A stretch of 64,000 nucleotides of DNA from Semisulcospira habei (Eukaryota > Mollusca > Gastropoda > Semisulcospiridae), in assembly GCA_036245525.1 (NCBI GenBank), contig BTPG01000003.1:156393091-156457090 (forward strand), written 5' to 3'. The first letter of the stretch is position 1. Each line of letters starts with the position of its first letter. Both the position numbers and the translations under genes were made by a program. This document shows, piece by piece, positions 35,801-47,800 of this stretch. The notes beneath the pieces were generated by a model. It was not told the DNA's origin and did no database searches. It saw only the letters and a list, made by a program, of their open reading frames with translations.

Positions 35801-38800
35801 CGCATATCTGCATGTGCCCATCCATCTGGCATCGTGAACGTACCTGCGCTTTGCCTTTCACGGGATAGTTTACCAGTTTCAGGCCCTTACTTTCGGACTC
35901 AACATCAGCCTGTGGGTATTTACCAGGATTGTGGACAGGGTGATGACAAGGTTCCGGCAAGCGGCTCCCAGCCCGACATCCAATTATCTGGATGACCTAC
36001 TGTTACGGAACCAGGTAGCCAGTGTGTTAGAGTCCGACAGGGACACACTTCTGGCTCTTCTCCGTCGCCTAGGCTTCCTAGTCAATGGAGGAAAGTCCGA
36101 TTTGGTACCTTCGCATCTTTTTGTCCACCTAGGGATGGAATTCATGACTGACCTCAATCGAGTAAGACTACCAGTAGTATGGACTCAGAGCATAGTGGAA
36201 GCTGCACTCAGAGCGCTACTTGCGGACGCGATCCCGGTCAGGAGCTGGCTTCGACTGTTAGATCTACTAATTGCAGCATTGGATCTTGTGCCTCTAGGAA
36301 GACTCTACGCACGCCCGATTCAGCTCCACTTGCTGCTACATTGGCGTCCATTCTCGAGGGATCTAGCGACCTTGGTACCGGTGACAGTTCAGCCGCATCT
36401 TCAGTGTTGGGCAGACAGTACCGGGCTGGCGTCGGGGGTACCTCTTTTCCTGCATGGACGCGAGCAACGCAGGCTGGGGTGCTCACTGGCTGCCGGAGTT
36501 TGCCGAGACCTCAGGCAGTTGGATGGAGGAACAGTCATGCAGACGCATCAACTGGCTGGAGTTGAAAGCAGTGTGGCTGGTGCTCATCGTATGGGAAGAT
36601 CGACTCTCGCAAATGGAGGTGCTGGTACTCTCCAACAACTCGACAGTCGTAGCCTACATTCAGAACCAAGGGAGAACGTGCTCTCTTTCTCTCTGCATAC
36701 TTGTGTACCAAGTCATCCTTTGGTGCATGGACCGGGGCATAACCCTACGGGCGCGACACATTCCGGAACATCTCAATGTGCTAGCGGACTCTCTCTCACG
36801 TCGAGGTCAGATGTTACACACGGAGTGGTCCCTACGACCAGATATCTTCCAGCTAATCTGCGCGCGTTGGAAGAGGCTGATGATCGATCTTTTTGCCAGG
36901 AGATGGAACAACAAACTTCCTCTGTTCGTCTCCTGTACCGGATCCACTCGCCTGGGCCGTGGACTGTGGGAAGGACTTCTGGCGTACACTTTTCCTCCCA
37001 CAGTGCTGGTACCCAAGATCTTTCAGAAACTCGGGGACAGCAACACGATTCTGATTCTAGTCGCTCCGTTCAACTGGTCCAAGAATTGGACCTCCAACCT
37101 CTTGGCGCTCGCCTCCGACCATTCCCTGGTTCTGCCCACACCAAGTACGATGCTCAAGCAGCCCAGGCAACAGCTTTTCCACCCGTGTCCAGAGCGGCTG
37201 ATGTTACACGCTTGGAGGTTGTCCAGCAGGCCCTCTCAGCTAGAGGCTTCTCGGGTGCTGCAGTGGAAGCGATCTCTCCAGCCAGGAGGGTCTCCACTCG
37301 TAACGTCTGCGAAGGAAAGTGGCGCATGTTCCAGTCTTGGTGCACAGCAGAGTGGCTTTCTCCCATGGATTTAACAACCCCCAATTGGCCGAGTTTTTCT
37401 TGTGGCTTTTCTTCAAGCAGAACTTAGCACCCATCACCATCCGCGGTTACCTAGCGATGGTGGCAGACACTTACCAACACCTCGGACGGCCAGATCCGGG
37501 GGCATGTAAAGACTTGGCAGATCTGATGTCACACTTCAATCTGCAACGGCCGGCATCCCGCTCGTTGGTCCCATGCTGGGACTTGGCCTGGGTGCTCACC
37601 TGGCTCAACACTGACAGATTCGAGCCTCTACCTTTAGCGCGGTTGGGAGACCTTACTAGGAAGACTTGCTTCCTGCTTGCCCTTGCCAGAGCCTCACGGG
37701 TTAGTGAGATTCATGCCTTTTCGAATCGTCCCTCTTGTCTGCAACGCAGGGCCAATGGATCGGTACAGCTGCTTACGAATCCGGCCTTCTTGGCTAAGAA
37801 CCGTCTTCCAGAGTCTGCACCACAAGTCGTCGTTCGACCTCTCAAGGCTATGGGTCAGCCTAGGGACTTCCAACTACAGGACCCGGTCAGGGCTCTTAAA
37901 GTGTACCTGTGCAGGACCAAGCCTTTAAGACAAGGGCGCTCATGCCTTTTCCTGCCTTTGGCTCCAGGCAAAAGGGACATATCGGCACAAACCATCTCGT
38001 CCTGGCTACGCTGGGTGATTCGGTCAGCTTACAAGGGGCTCACCCCAGAGCAAGCTAAAACTATGCGGATCCGGGCTCATGAAGTCCGAGCAGTAGCGAC
38101 AAGCATCGCTTTTGACCAAAACTGTGCCGTGAAGGATATTGTGGCAGCCGTGGGTTGGCGGGCTGAGACTACATTCGCCCACGTCTACCTGCGAGACCTA
38201 TCCGTCCAGTGCACCAACCTTGGCCTTGTGGTGGACATCTCGGCTGAGCAACACTCCCTCCTGGCGCCGCAGGCGCCCTGGGTACGCCTAGCTAAAATTG
38301 TCGGGAGTGGGCGCGTAGGAGAGGCCTCTATGGTGCACGTTGGCATGGGCGATGGGAGGTGTTCCTAATTGCAGCACCCGCCTCCTATTCATTATTCCTG
38401 GTAGTAATGTCATCGGTAATGATTTTGAGAAAATAAATTAATTTTTCTCTAAAATGTATTTTTTCGAAAAATACTTACCGATGACATTACTCGGAGGTCC
38501 CTCCCCCCTACCCCGCTTGCCGCTTAGAGCTAAGGCTCAGATACTGGTGGGAAAGGGTGAGTGCGCCACCGGATACAGTAGTATGGGAGGACACTCGGGA
38601 GTGCCCTGGTAATGGCACACCAGTGGTTGCCTCCCTTAGAGAGTATCACATTAAGTTTTTGGGGGGCTAAAATTGATACGCTAAGCGAAGCTTCCTGGTA
38701 GTAATGTCATCGGTAAGTATTTTTCGAAAAAATACATTTTAAAGAAAAATTAATTTTTAACAAAATGTTATTTTTCTATGCAGCTTCACCCTGAGTATGC

Positions 38801-41800
38801 AGAATGTAAAAGGTAACAGCAGTGGGATGGTGTTCGACTTCACCATTGTGTAAGTGACAAGGAAAATTTTCACACACTGAACTGTACCACTTTGATTTAC
38901 TTTTAATAGGCATGCTATCTGAATTCTGCCTTTGGGGGATTGATTAACCATTATAAGTTAACCCCTTTGTGCATCGGTCACTGGTACTGTTTACACACGA
39001 ATAGCTGCATCCAGCCAGGCGTTTAAAGCTAGTCATTTATTGTTGTCTCCACCACATGTGATAGGTGTCTTCATTGATTAACCCTTTGGCTGTTGGTAGC
39101 ACTTTAAGTGAGTCAGGTTTTTACTAAGAGCAGTACTGTCATAAAAAGTGCATTATCCTGCAAATTCAACTTACGAGCGTCAAGTTTTGGTCACAGCTAG
39201 CTGTCAATATCCTGTTGGTACAACCCATAGGGTTCCATCAAGATTTTGCCTTAGAACCATTAAAAAATTCCTGCTTGTATGTCCTGTCAAGGGCAGCTGA
39301 CTTCTTTATTTGACCTAACCGAATTCTTTGACCAAATGGATAATTCTGATTTAGCAAATTCTTGTTGTTTTTCTCTCCCATTTAGAATGCCACTGTCACT
39401 GCATATTGATCGCTGGGTCATCGGACCACTGGATGTGACGCTGAAAAGTCCAACCAATGCTTCCTTGAGCACTGTGTCGTCACGCAGGCTTACCACCCGC
39501 TCACATGAGTATGACACAGTTGTCAACGTGATGTACTCCTACCACTGCTCGGAGATGAACTACTACCAGACCAATCTCACAAATGTTCCGGACATAGCCC
39601 GATTGACTCTGGGTGGCTTTCAGGTAATTTCATACTAGATGTATTGGAATAATAATAGTAATAATTGTAATGTGTCTGAGGAAAAAAATGGTCGTGTCCC
39701 ATAATCACTCACATAAAGCCTGTTTTAACCCTTTTCCAGACCTAAGTGACTTCCACTTCATAGAATGGAAGTCGTTTAGTTCTGGGAGTCAGAATGTTAA
39801 CCCTTTGGGTGTCAATAGCAGTTTTCGCTACGGACACCCAAAGGGTTAATAGAGAGTGCCCAAAAAATAAAATTCAGGAGTTCTCAAAGATCACAATACC
39901 AGTTCTGGAGGTAGCTCCAGGTGACAAACTGCTCAGGCACCACCCTTTAACTAGCATGATCAATCCATCTACTGTTGTAGTGACAGTGCTCGATGCATTA
40001 CACTGGTGTTTGCATGACTGGAGCCCAAGCCGAGCATCTGCAGGAGGCATTGCTCCTCATTAGAACCTCCTCAGCCCACACAAGTGGCAAGCGGAAAGCA
40101 TGCCCTTTGTGGGAGTTAATGAGGTTCTATGCATTTGCTGGACCTCTTACCAGAGTGGTTGAAGGGACTTGACACATTCGACGTGTGTCACATGTTGATA
40201 CAGCAAACAGCTGTGTGTCAGTATCAGTCTCAGATAACTTAACCCATTTCGCCCCAACGTTCTACAGCAGGAGATGGATTAACCCTGAAGGCACCAAGCT
40301 AATCTGGCACTGCCCTTGGATTATCATGATCAATACATCTTCTCCAACTGGCGCATGGTCGTTAGATGACGTCTCCAAAATTTGGGAAATGTGGTCGTGG
40401 GGGTTATACGGGTTAACCCAGTAAACCCTAAGGTTACAATACCCAAATTGGGAAGTTGTCATCTGAAGACTACAAACAAGTTTGGCAGTTCAAGGGTGGT
40501 GCCAGAGCAGCTTGATGCTGAGCTGTTCCTGTTCCACCACCCTTGAACTATCATGGTCAGTCTATTTCCTTGTGTGTCAGGGCTTAATGGATAAGCCTTT
40601 TGACTCCTAGTGCAGCACTGGATTTTTCATGTCATCTTCACCTCCTGTGTTTTTGTGAATATAAGTGTATTTGATATTGTGCTTCAAAAGAAACCAAAAG
40701 TTTTTGATTTTTGGCTCACATGTGATAGCAAAAGTGAGTGTGTAATTGGCCATCTGTCATCTGCCCACCATCCATCATCTGTCGTTCATGGTAAACTTTG
40801 ACGTTGGTTTCACGAAGACTATTCAAACTTGGCCCAAGGAGACTGTGGCAAAACCTATCTAAGCATACCATTTTCAGTGACCTTTCTCAAAGGTCAAGGT
40901 CACAGGGGTCCAGAAAGGGGTAAAAATTAGCCATATTTTGACACAAATTGTTTCTCCTCAAATACTATTTTCATGTTGGCAGTGTCACAAAAGTCACACT
41001 TATTATGTGGATTGGTGACACACGTGAGCCATAACGCCTTTGCCTTTCTTGTTCTTCAAGCATATTTTGTTGTAATGTTCACTGGCGCCTATACTTCGCT
41101 CTCAGTCTCCAGCGCAAGCTTAGAGAGCTCCAGAACGAGTGGTGGACCAGACTCGCATAGAGGACCCAGCTTTGCGCTGACAACGGTGACTACAGGGGCT
41201 TCTACAAAGCACTGAAAGCAGTGTACGGCCCCAGGCACCTGGTACAAAGTCCCCTGCGAAGCGCTGATGGACAGGCACTCCTCACAGATAATACCTCCCA
41301 TCTTGAACCGCTGGTCGGAATACTTTCAGAACCTCTTCAGGGCTGAGCGCACTGTTCAAGAAGCAGTCATCATCCAAATCTCACACCTCCCAGTAAAGGT
41401 TAAATTGGCCCACCACCGAAGAGACCTTCACAGCCATCCACCAGCTCAAGACTGGCAAAGCAGCAGGCATTGATGGAATCCTGCCAGAGATCTGAAAACA
41501 TGGAGGCCCAGCACTGCACAACAAGCTCCACGACTTCTTTCTCTGCTGCTGGGAGAAAGGAACACTACCAAAGGATCTCCGTGATGCAGTCATCATCACC
41601 ATGTACAAGAACAAAGGAGAGAAGTCTGCCTGCTCCAACTATCATGGAATTACGCTGCTGTCCATTGCCAGGAAAATTCTCACAAGGCTGCTCCTGAATC
41701 AGCTGGTACCTGCCATCTCTGAAGACCACCTCCCAGAGGGCCAGTGTGGCTTCAGAGCCAACAGGAGCACCACCGAAATGGTCTTTGTGCTGAGACAGCT

Positions 41801-44800
41801 TCAGGAGAAGTGTCGCGAGCAAAACAAAGGGCTGTATGTAACGTTTGTCGACCTAACAAAAGCATTTGACACTGTGAGCAGGCAAGGCGTGTGGCAGATC
41901 CTGGAGCGACTTGGCTGTCCCACATAGTTTCTCAGCATGATCGTCCAGCTACACGAGGACCAGCAAGACCAGGTCAGACTCAACAGTGACCTCTCAGAAC
42001 CATTCCCCATTCTCAACGGTGTGAAGCATGGCTGCGTGCTGGCAACCAACCCTCTTCACCATCTTTTTTAGCATGATGTTGAAGCAGGCCACAGTGGACC
42101 TCGACGATGACGATGCAGTGTACATCAGGTATCATCTCGATGGCAGCCTGTTCAACCTCAGATGACTGCAGGCCCACACCAAAACCCTAGACCAACTGAT
42201 TCGTGAGCTGCTCATGGCTGTTTCAGTTTGGCCACTTAGTTTGTTCCAGGCGAGCCGAGAAACTGGGTCACAAGTCGTGCGCGCGCGCTGCCTCAGCGAG
42301 TCTCTCAGCTGTCGGGCTAGCTGATAAGCGGGCTTCCTGCTAGGTGCAGTACAGCAGGGAAAATGACTACCTTTTGTTTTTCATGACTTTCTTATTTACC
42401 GTTTAAGTGTGTGATGCAAAACTTTGTTTATTTAAAAGTGGACGTTCTGCCCAACACACTGACACAAAACACACTATAGTTGTGACAAACCAGTAGCCAG
42501 CAGGATAAGGTGGAAAGAAAGAGAAAAAAGCAGATTTCACTCTCTGTGTAGTGTTTTTTCACAAAATAGATGAAGTTCCAACATCAATGACACAAATACG
42601 ATACAAACTACATCAAAACGGACTTGTATGTGCTAGAAGTAACATGCCTAGAGTAAGTATGACTTACCAGATCAGAGATACCGTGAAAGGGGCCGGAGAG
42701 CGGAGGGTGATAATGAGGTCACTGTTAGTGCAGTATTCTCACAGGCACATAGCAGTAGCACCAATCTGTCAACACTGGACACACAGTTCTTTGGCACTAC
42801 TTTCAGTTTTACCCCAACACCCTACAGCAGGAGATGGATCGACCATGGTATTTCAAGGGTAGTGCCAGATTAGCTTTTGACATCAAGCACAAAGCTAATC
42901 TGGCACTACCCTTGAATTATCATGGTCAATCCATCTACTACAACTGTTACTCAGTCGTTCAGTAGATGACACCTCCAAAATTTGGGAAATGCATCCGTGG
43001 CATTAAACGGGTTAAAGAAAACTGTTGTGTGGTAAACAAGATGATCTCACTCTTTGATAGTTTCTCAGGACGAAAATGTTTAATCTGGAAAAGTCTGCTT
43101 TGAACATGAATGGACCACAACAGAATAAAGAAATTCAATACACCTATGCACATCAGTCTGCTTGGCACACTAAAACCTCCTCCGACAGCAACTGCGACCA
43201 ACTTTGTGATTTGGAAATAAACTTACTTACTTACGCCTGTCACCCCTACCCGGGTATAGGCCGTCGACGAGAGACCTCCAGCAACTCCTGTCCTGTGCTT
43301 CTCCTTCGAGTCTACTCCAGGTGGTTCCCAGTCTCTTGATGTCTGCTTGGAGGTCTCGACGCCAGGAGTTTCTCGGCCTACCTCTTTTCCTCTTTCCCTG
43401 GGGGTTCCATGACAATGCCTGCCTAGTGATACTGGAAGCTGGCTTTCTCAGACTGTGACCGATCCATCCCATCTTCTTCGCCCAATTTCATTCTCTGCTG
43501 TTTATCTGCTCTGTTCTCTCCCAGAGTCTGACGTTGCTGATCTTCTCTGGCCAGTGGATTTTCAAAATTCTTCTAAGGCAACTGTTCATGAAGGTCTGTA
43601 CTCTGTTGACTGGTTTTTGTCAATCTCCAAGTCTCTGCTCCATATAGGAGAACTGCTTTTACATTGGAGTTGAAAATCCGGACTTTGGTGTGTTGTGACA
43701 GCTCTCTGGAGCTCCACACTTTTTTCAACTGGAGAAAGGCTGCTCTGGCTTTACCGATTCGTGCTCTGACATCTGCATCAGTGCCGCCTTTTTTGTCTAT
43801 GATGCTCCTGAGATAGGTGAAGGACTCAACCTCCTCCAACGGGGTGCCAGCAAGCAAGACTGGTTCTTCCCTGGTTGCGTTCAGCCTCATTGTCTTTGTT
43901 TTCTGTTTGTGAATGGTGAGGCCCACTTGGGACGAGATGTCAGCAAGCCTCGTGGTCTTGTCCTGCATTTGTTGATGAGTGTGGGACAGTAATGCCAAGT
44001 CTGCAAAATCGAGGTCGTCAAGCTGTGTCCACAGTGTCCACTGTATTCCACTTCATCTGTGCTCTGTGGTCATCTTCATGACCCAGTCTATGGCCAGTAG
44101 GAAGAGGAACGGAGACAGCAGACACCCCTGCCTGACACCAGTTCTGACCTGGAGCTCCCTGGTGAAATGCCCTTCGTGGATCACGCGACATGTCATGCCA
44201 TCGTAGCTGCTCTTGATCAGGCGGACGAGCTTTGTGGGTACACCGTAGTGTCGTAGGAGTTTCCACAGAGTCTCTCGGTCCACACTGTCAGATGCTTTCT
44301 CATAATCCACAAAGTTGACGTACAGCGGAGAGCTCCACTCCAGAGACTGTTCCACGATGATGTGGAGAGTGGCGATCTGGTCTGTACATGATCGGTTCTT
44401 CCTGAATCCTGCTTGCTGGTCTCTCAGCTGGGGGTCATCGGAGCTCTTCATTCTCTCCAGGATGATCCTGTTGAAGACCTTTCCTGGTACTGACAGCAAG
44501 GTGATTCCTCTGTAGTTGGAACACTTGCTGAGGTCGCCTTTCTTGGGAAGCTTGATTAGGTACCCCTCCTTCCAGTCAGCCAGCATCACCTCCTCTTCCC
44601 AGATCTTTCCAAACAGTGGGTACAGCATCTCCACTGTTGTCTCTAGGTCTGCTTTCAGAGACTCCGCTGGGATGCCATCTGGGCCTGCTGCTTTGCTGTT
44701 CTTCAAGAATGCCACTGCTCTTCTGATCTCTTCCCGGCTGGGTCTGTCACAGCTGATGGGTAGGTCGGTCTCTGCCGGCTGGATGTCTGGGGGGTCGGGT

Positions 44801-47800
44801 GGGCTAGGTCTGTTCAGTAACTCTTCAAAATACTCGGCCCATCTGTCGAGTTGGTCTGCTCTGTCTGCAATAGGCTTGCCTTCTTTGTCTTTTACTGGTC
44901 TTTATGTATGGCCATACTTGCCTGACAATCTTCTGGTAATGTTGTAGAGCTGTTTCATGTTGCCGCTGCCTGCTGCCTTTTCTGCCTCTGCTGCCAGGCT
45001 GTCTGTGTAGGCCCTCTTGTCTGCCCTGATACTACTCTTCACCTCGCGGTTGGCTTCCGAGTATTCCCCCTGTGCCCTTACTTTGGCTGCTCTCGTGCGA
45101 CTGTTGTTGACAGCTGCTTTCTTCTGCTTCCTCACTTCTATCTTCTTCAAGGTCTGTGCTGACAGCCAGTCCTTGTGATGGTGTTTCCTGAACCCTACAG
45201 TGTCTTTGCAGGTTGAGTTCAGCGCCTCTCTAACTGCCTTCCACTGCTGCTCTGTGGTGACCGCCTCCTCTTCATTTACTAGCTCCTGTAGCGCTTGAAA
45301 CCAGTTGGACAGCACCAGTTTGAACTCTTTGGAAATAAAAGATTAGCTTAATTGTCTGACAGAAAGTGGTAAAAATTCGATGGTGTGATATTTTTTTTTT
45401 TTAAAACACCGCCGCATGTAGTGTGTGTAACGACAGCATAACAATCACCTGCTTCCAATCCATTTACTCTTTTCTTTTCTTCACAGGTGGCATGACTGAG
45501 TACAACACAGGTGACACTAGTGTCATGTGTTCTGTTATGAGTAATTTGAGCTTCTCTGCTTCCGTTTGCAAGCTGTATGTCCTGCTCTTTAGAATGTTTA
45601 CCGTTGCATGCGTCTCTTCGCCTCCCTGCTCACCATGTAGTGCCAGACCAAAGCCCCATTGGGCGATAAAGTCTGCACAGTGACACTCGGGTATGTGTTG
45701 TTTTGGGATTATCTTTAACGCCCTGTCCTCATGGACATTTATCCCAAAACACGTCTGTATCATTTGTTCATATTTACTGCATGATATGGCCTGTTTTTTT
45801 GTCATACCTTTTTCTTGACCTCCTTCCACATATTCGACACAGAGAATTGAGTCTCTATTCATAGACACTGACAGTATGTGAGGTGTCCTCCATTTTCACA
45901 ATCTACACCATTTAATTTGATGCAAACTCTCACATAAACATACGTTACTAATAATAATAGATCCTATCACTAGAAAGGGACTAAACAAAAAGTCACGTTC
46001 ATTTAGCAAGCACTCCAACGTCACACTGAAAAGCAGAAAACGCACAAGAGGGTATGACACATATTCCCGTGACTGACTGCCAGAATGTTTTTATCCCACT
46101 AAAATCCTTACAACAAGAATCTCTAGTTGTAGATGAAACTAATGCTAATAGCAAGGAATGCGGCATCTTGGATACCACTTGACTTCTGGCTATCGTCTTG
46201 TCAGTGTTCTCATTAATTCATTCTCTGCTCCCATGGGCCTCTCGGCCTCTTACAAACCAGACCATTTAGTGTCAGTGGGCCGTATGTCTGCAGTCTTGTT
46301 AACTTAACTATGTACAAAAATGTAATGTCTGACTAAATGCTTTGCTATAGAACTAACCCATATCATACTGAGGCTACAAGCTTTAAATTTGTACACTGCC
46401 ATCTGCAAGCCACATTATAGTACATACTTACAAATAAGGATATAGACCAATGGCTTTAGTTCAAGGGTAGTGCCAGAATAGCTTGGTGCCTAGAGGCGCC
46501 AAGCTATTCTGGCACTACCCTTGAACTATTTTAGTCAAACTTATTTCACAGACTGGTGTATTCCGAATGATAAGGGCTAAGAAGAACATTATACAAAGAC
46601 TTAATGAAGTACATGAAAGAAATGGTAACATTGATCCGTGCTACTGCTTCGTGCCTGTGTCTGAGAGTACTACTGGCACTAACAGTGACCTCATTATCAC
46701 CCTCCGCTCTCCTGCCCCTTTCACGGTATCTCTGATCTGATAAGTCATACTTACTCTAGGCATGTTACTTCTAGCACGTGCAAGTCCGTTTTGATGTAGT
46801 TTGTATCGTATTTGTGTTATTGATGTTGGAACTTCATCTATTTTGTGAAAACACACTACACAGAGAGTGAAATCTGTTTTATTCTCTTTATTTCCACCTT
46901 ATCCTGTTGGCTACTGGTTTGTCACAACTATAGTGTGTTTGGTGTCAGTGTGTCAGGCAGAATGTCCGCTTTTAAACAAACAAAGTTTTGCATCACACAC
47001 TTGAACGGTAAATAAGAAAGTCATGAAAAACAAAAGGTAGTCATTTTCTCTGCGCCTAGCAGGAAGCCCGCTTATCAGCTAGTCTGACAGCTGAGAGACT
47101 CGCTGAGGCAGCGCGCGCGCACGACTTGTGACCCAGTTTCTCGGCTCGCCTGGAAAAAACTAAGTGGCCACTTCTAGCGCTGGTCCAAACAGCCGTGTGC
47201 TCTATGCTGATGACGCTGCCCTCATTGCACACACAGAGAGAGCCCTGCAGCGCATCACGTCCTGCTTCGCAGACGCTGCCCAGCTCTTTGGACTCGAGGT
47301 CACTCTGAAAAAGACCGAGGTCCTCCTTCAGCCAGCACGCAAGGAAGAGCATCGCCCTCCCCACATCAAGATCGGCGAGTCTGAACTGAAGTCGGTGAAC
47401 CAGTTTACCTACCTTGGCTGCATCATCACGTCAGACGCCAAGCTGGACAAGCAGCTGGACAGCAGGCTGGCAAAAGCGAACAGCGCTTTCGGTCACCTAG
47501 TCAAGCTGGTGTGGCACAATCAACAGCTGAAAACAGGCACCAAGATCAGCGTGTACAGAGCTGTCATCCTCACCACCCTGCTGTATGGTTCCGAGTCCTG
47601 GGCCCTCTACTGCAGCCAACTACAACTCCTCAAATGCTTCCACCAGCACTGCCTGCGTACCATCCTCAGCATTCACTGGAGTGACTATGTCACCAATGTC
47701 AAGGTCCTTGAACAGGCAGAAACTGTGAGCATCGAGGCTTTGCTGCTGCTGACACAGCTCTGCTGGGCAGGACATCTCTTCAGGATGGAGGATCATCGCC

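Larger units (their letters stand above)
26960..38717 (+). mobile_element. DIRS-like tyrosine-recombinase retrotransposon (element A), with nested insertions
   Basis: The inverted terminal repeats are about 175 bp long (26960-27141 and 38541-38717), share CTAAGGGAGGCAACCACTGG and TATCCGGTGGCGCACTCACC, and differ at only a few places. The interior order on the plus strand is an Arg/Ser-rich gag-like region, reverse transcriptase, RNase H, then tyrosine recombinase, as in DIRS elements, with no integrase or target duplication. A second DIRS-like element, a LINE and an RTE scrap are inserted between the gag-like region and the reverse transcriptase (about 28640-35345). The whole lies in ATP6AP1 intron 6. 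Confidence 0.82.
42230..47169. mobile_element. DNA transposon with about 500-bp inverted terminal repeats
   Basis: The left TIR (42230 to about 42740) and right TIR (about 46640 to 47169) are inverse copies starting GGCCACTTAGTTTGTTCCAG, including GCGAGCCGAGAAACTGGGTC, a GCGCGCGC patch and AGTAACATGCCTAGAGTAAG, with few differences. It is inserted in the LINE. No clear target duplication is visible. The interior holds one or two palindromic MITEs, RTE copy 2 and a decayed minus-strand coding remnant (45464-45868). Confidence 0.8.
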
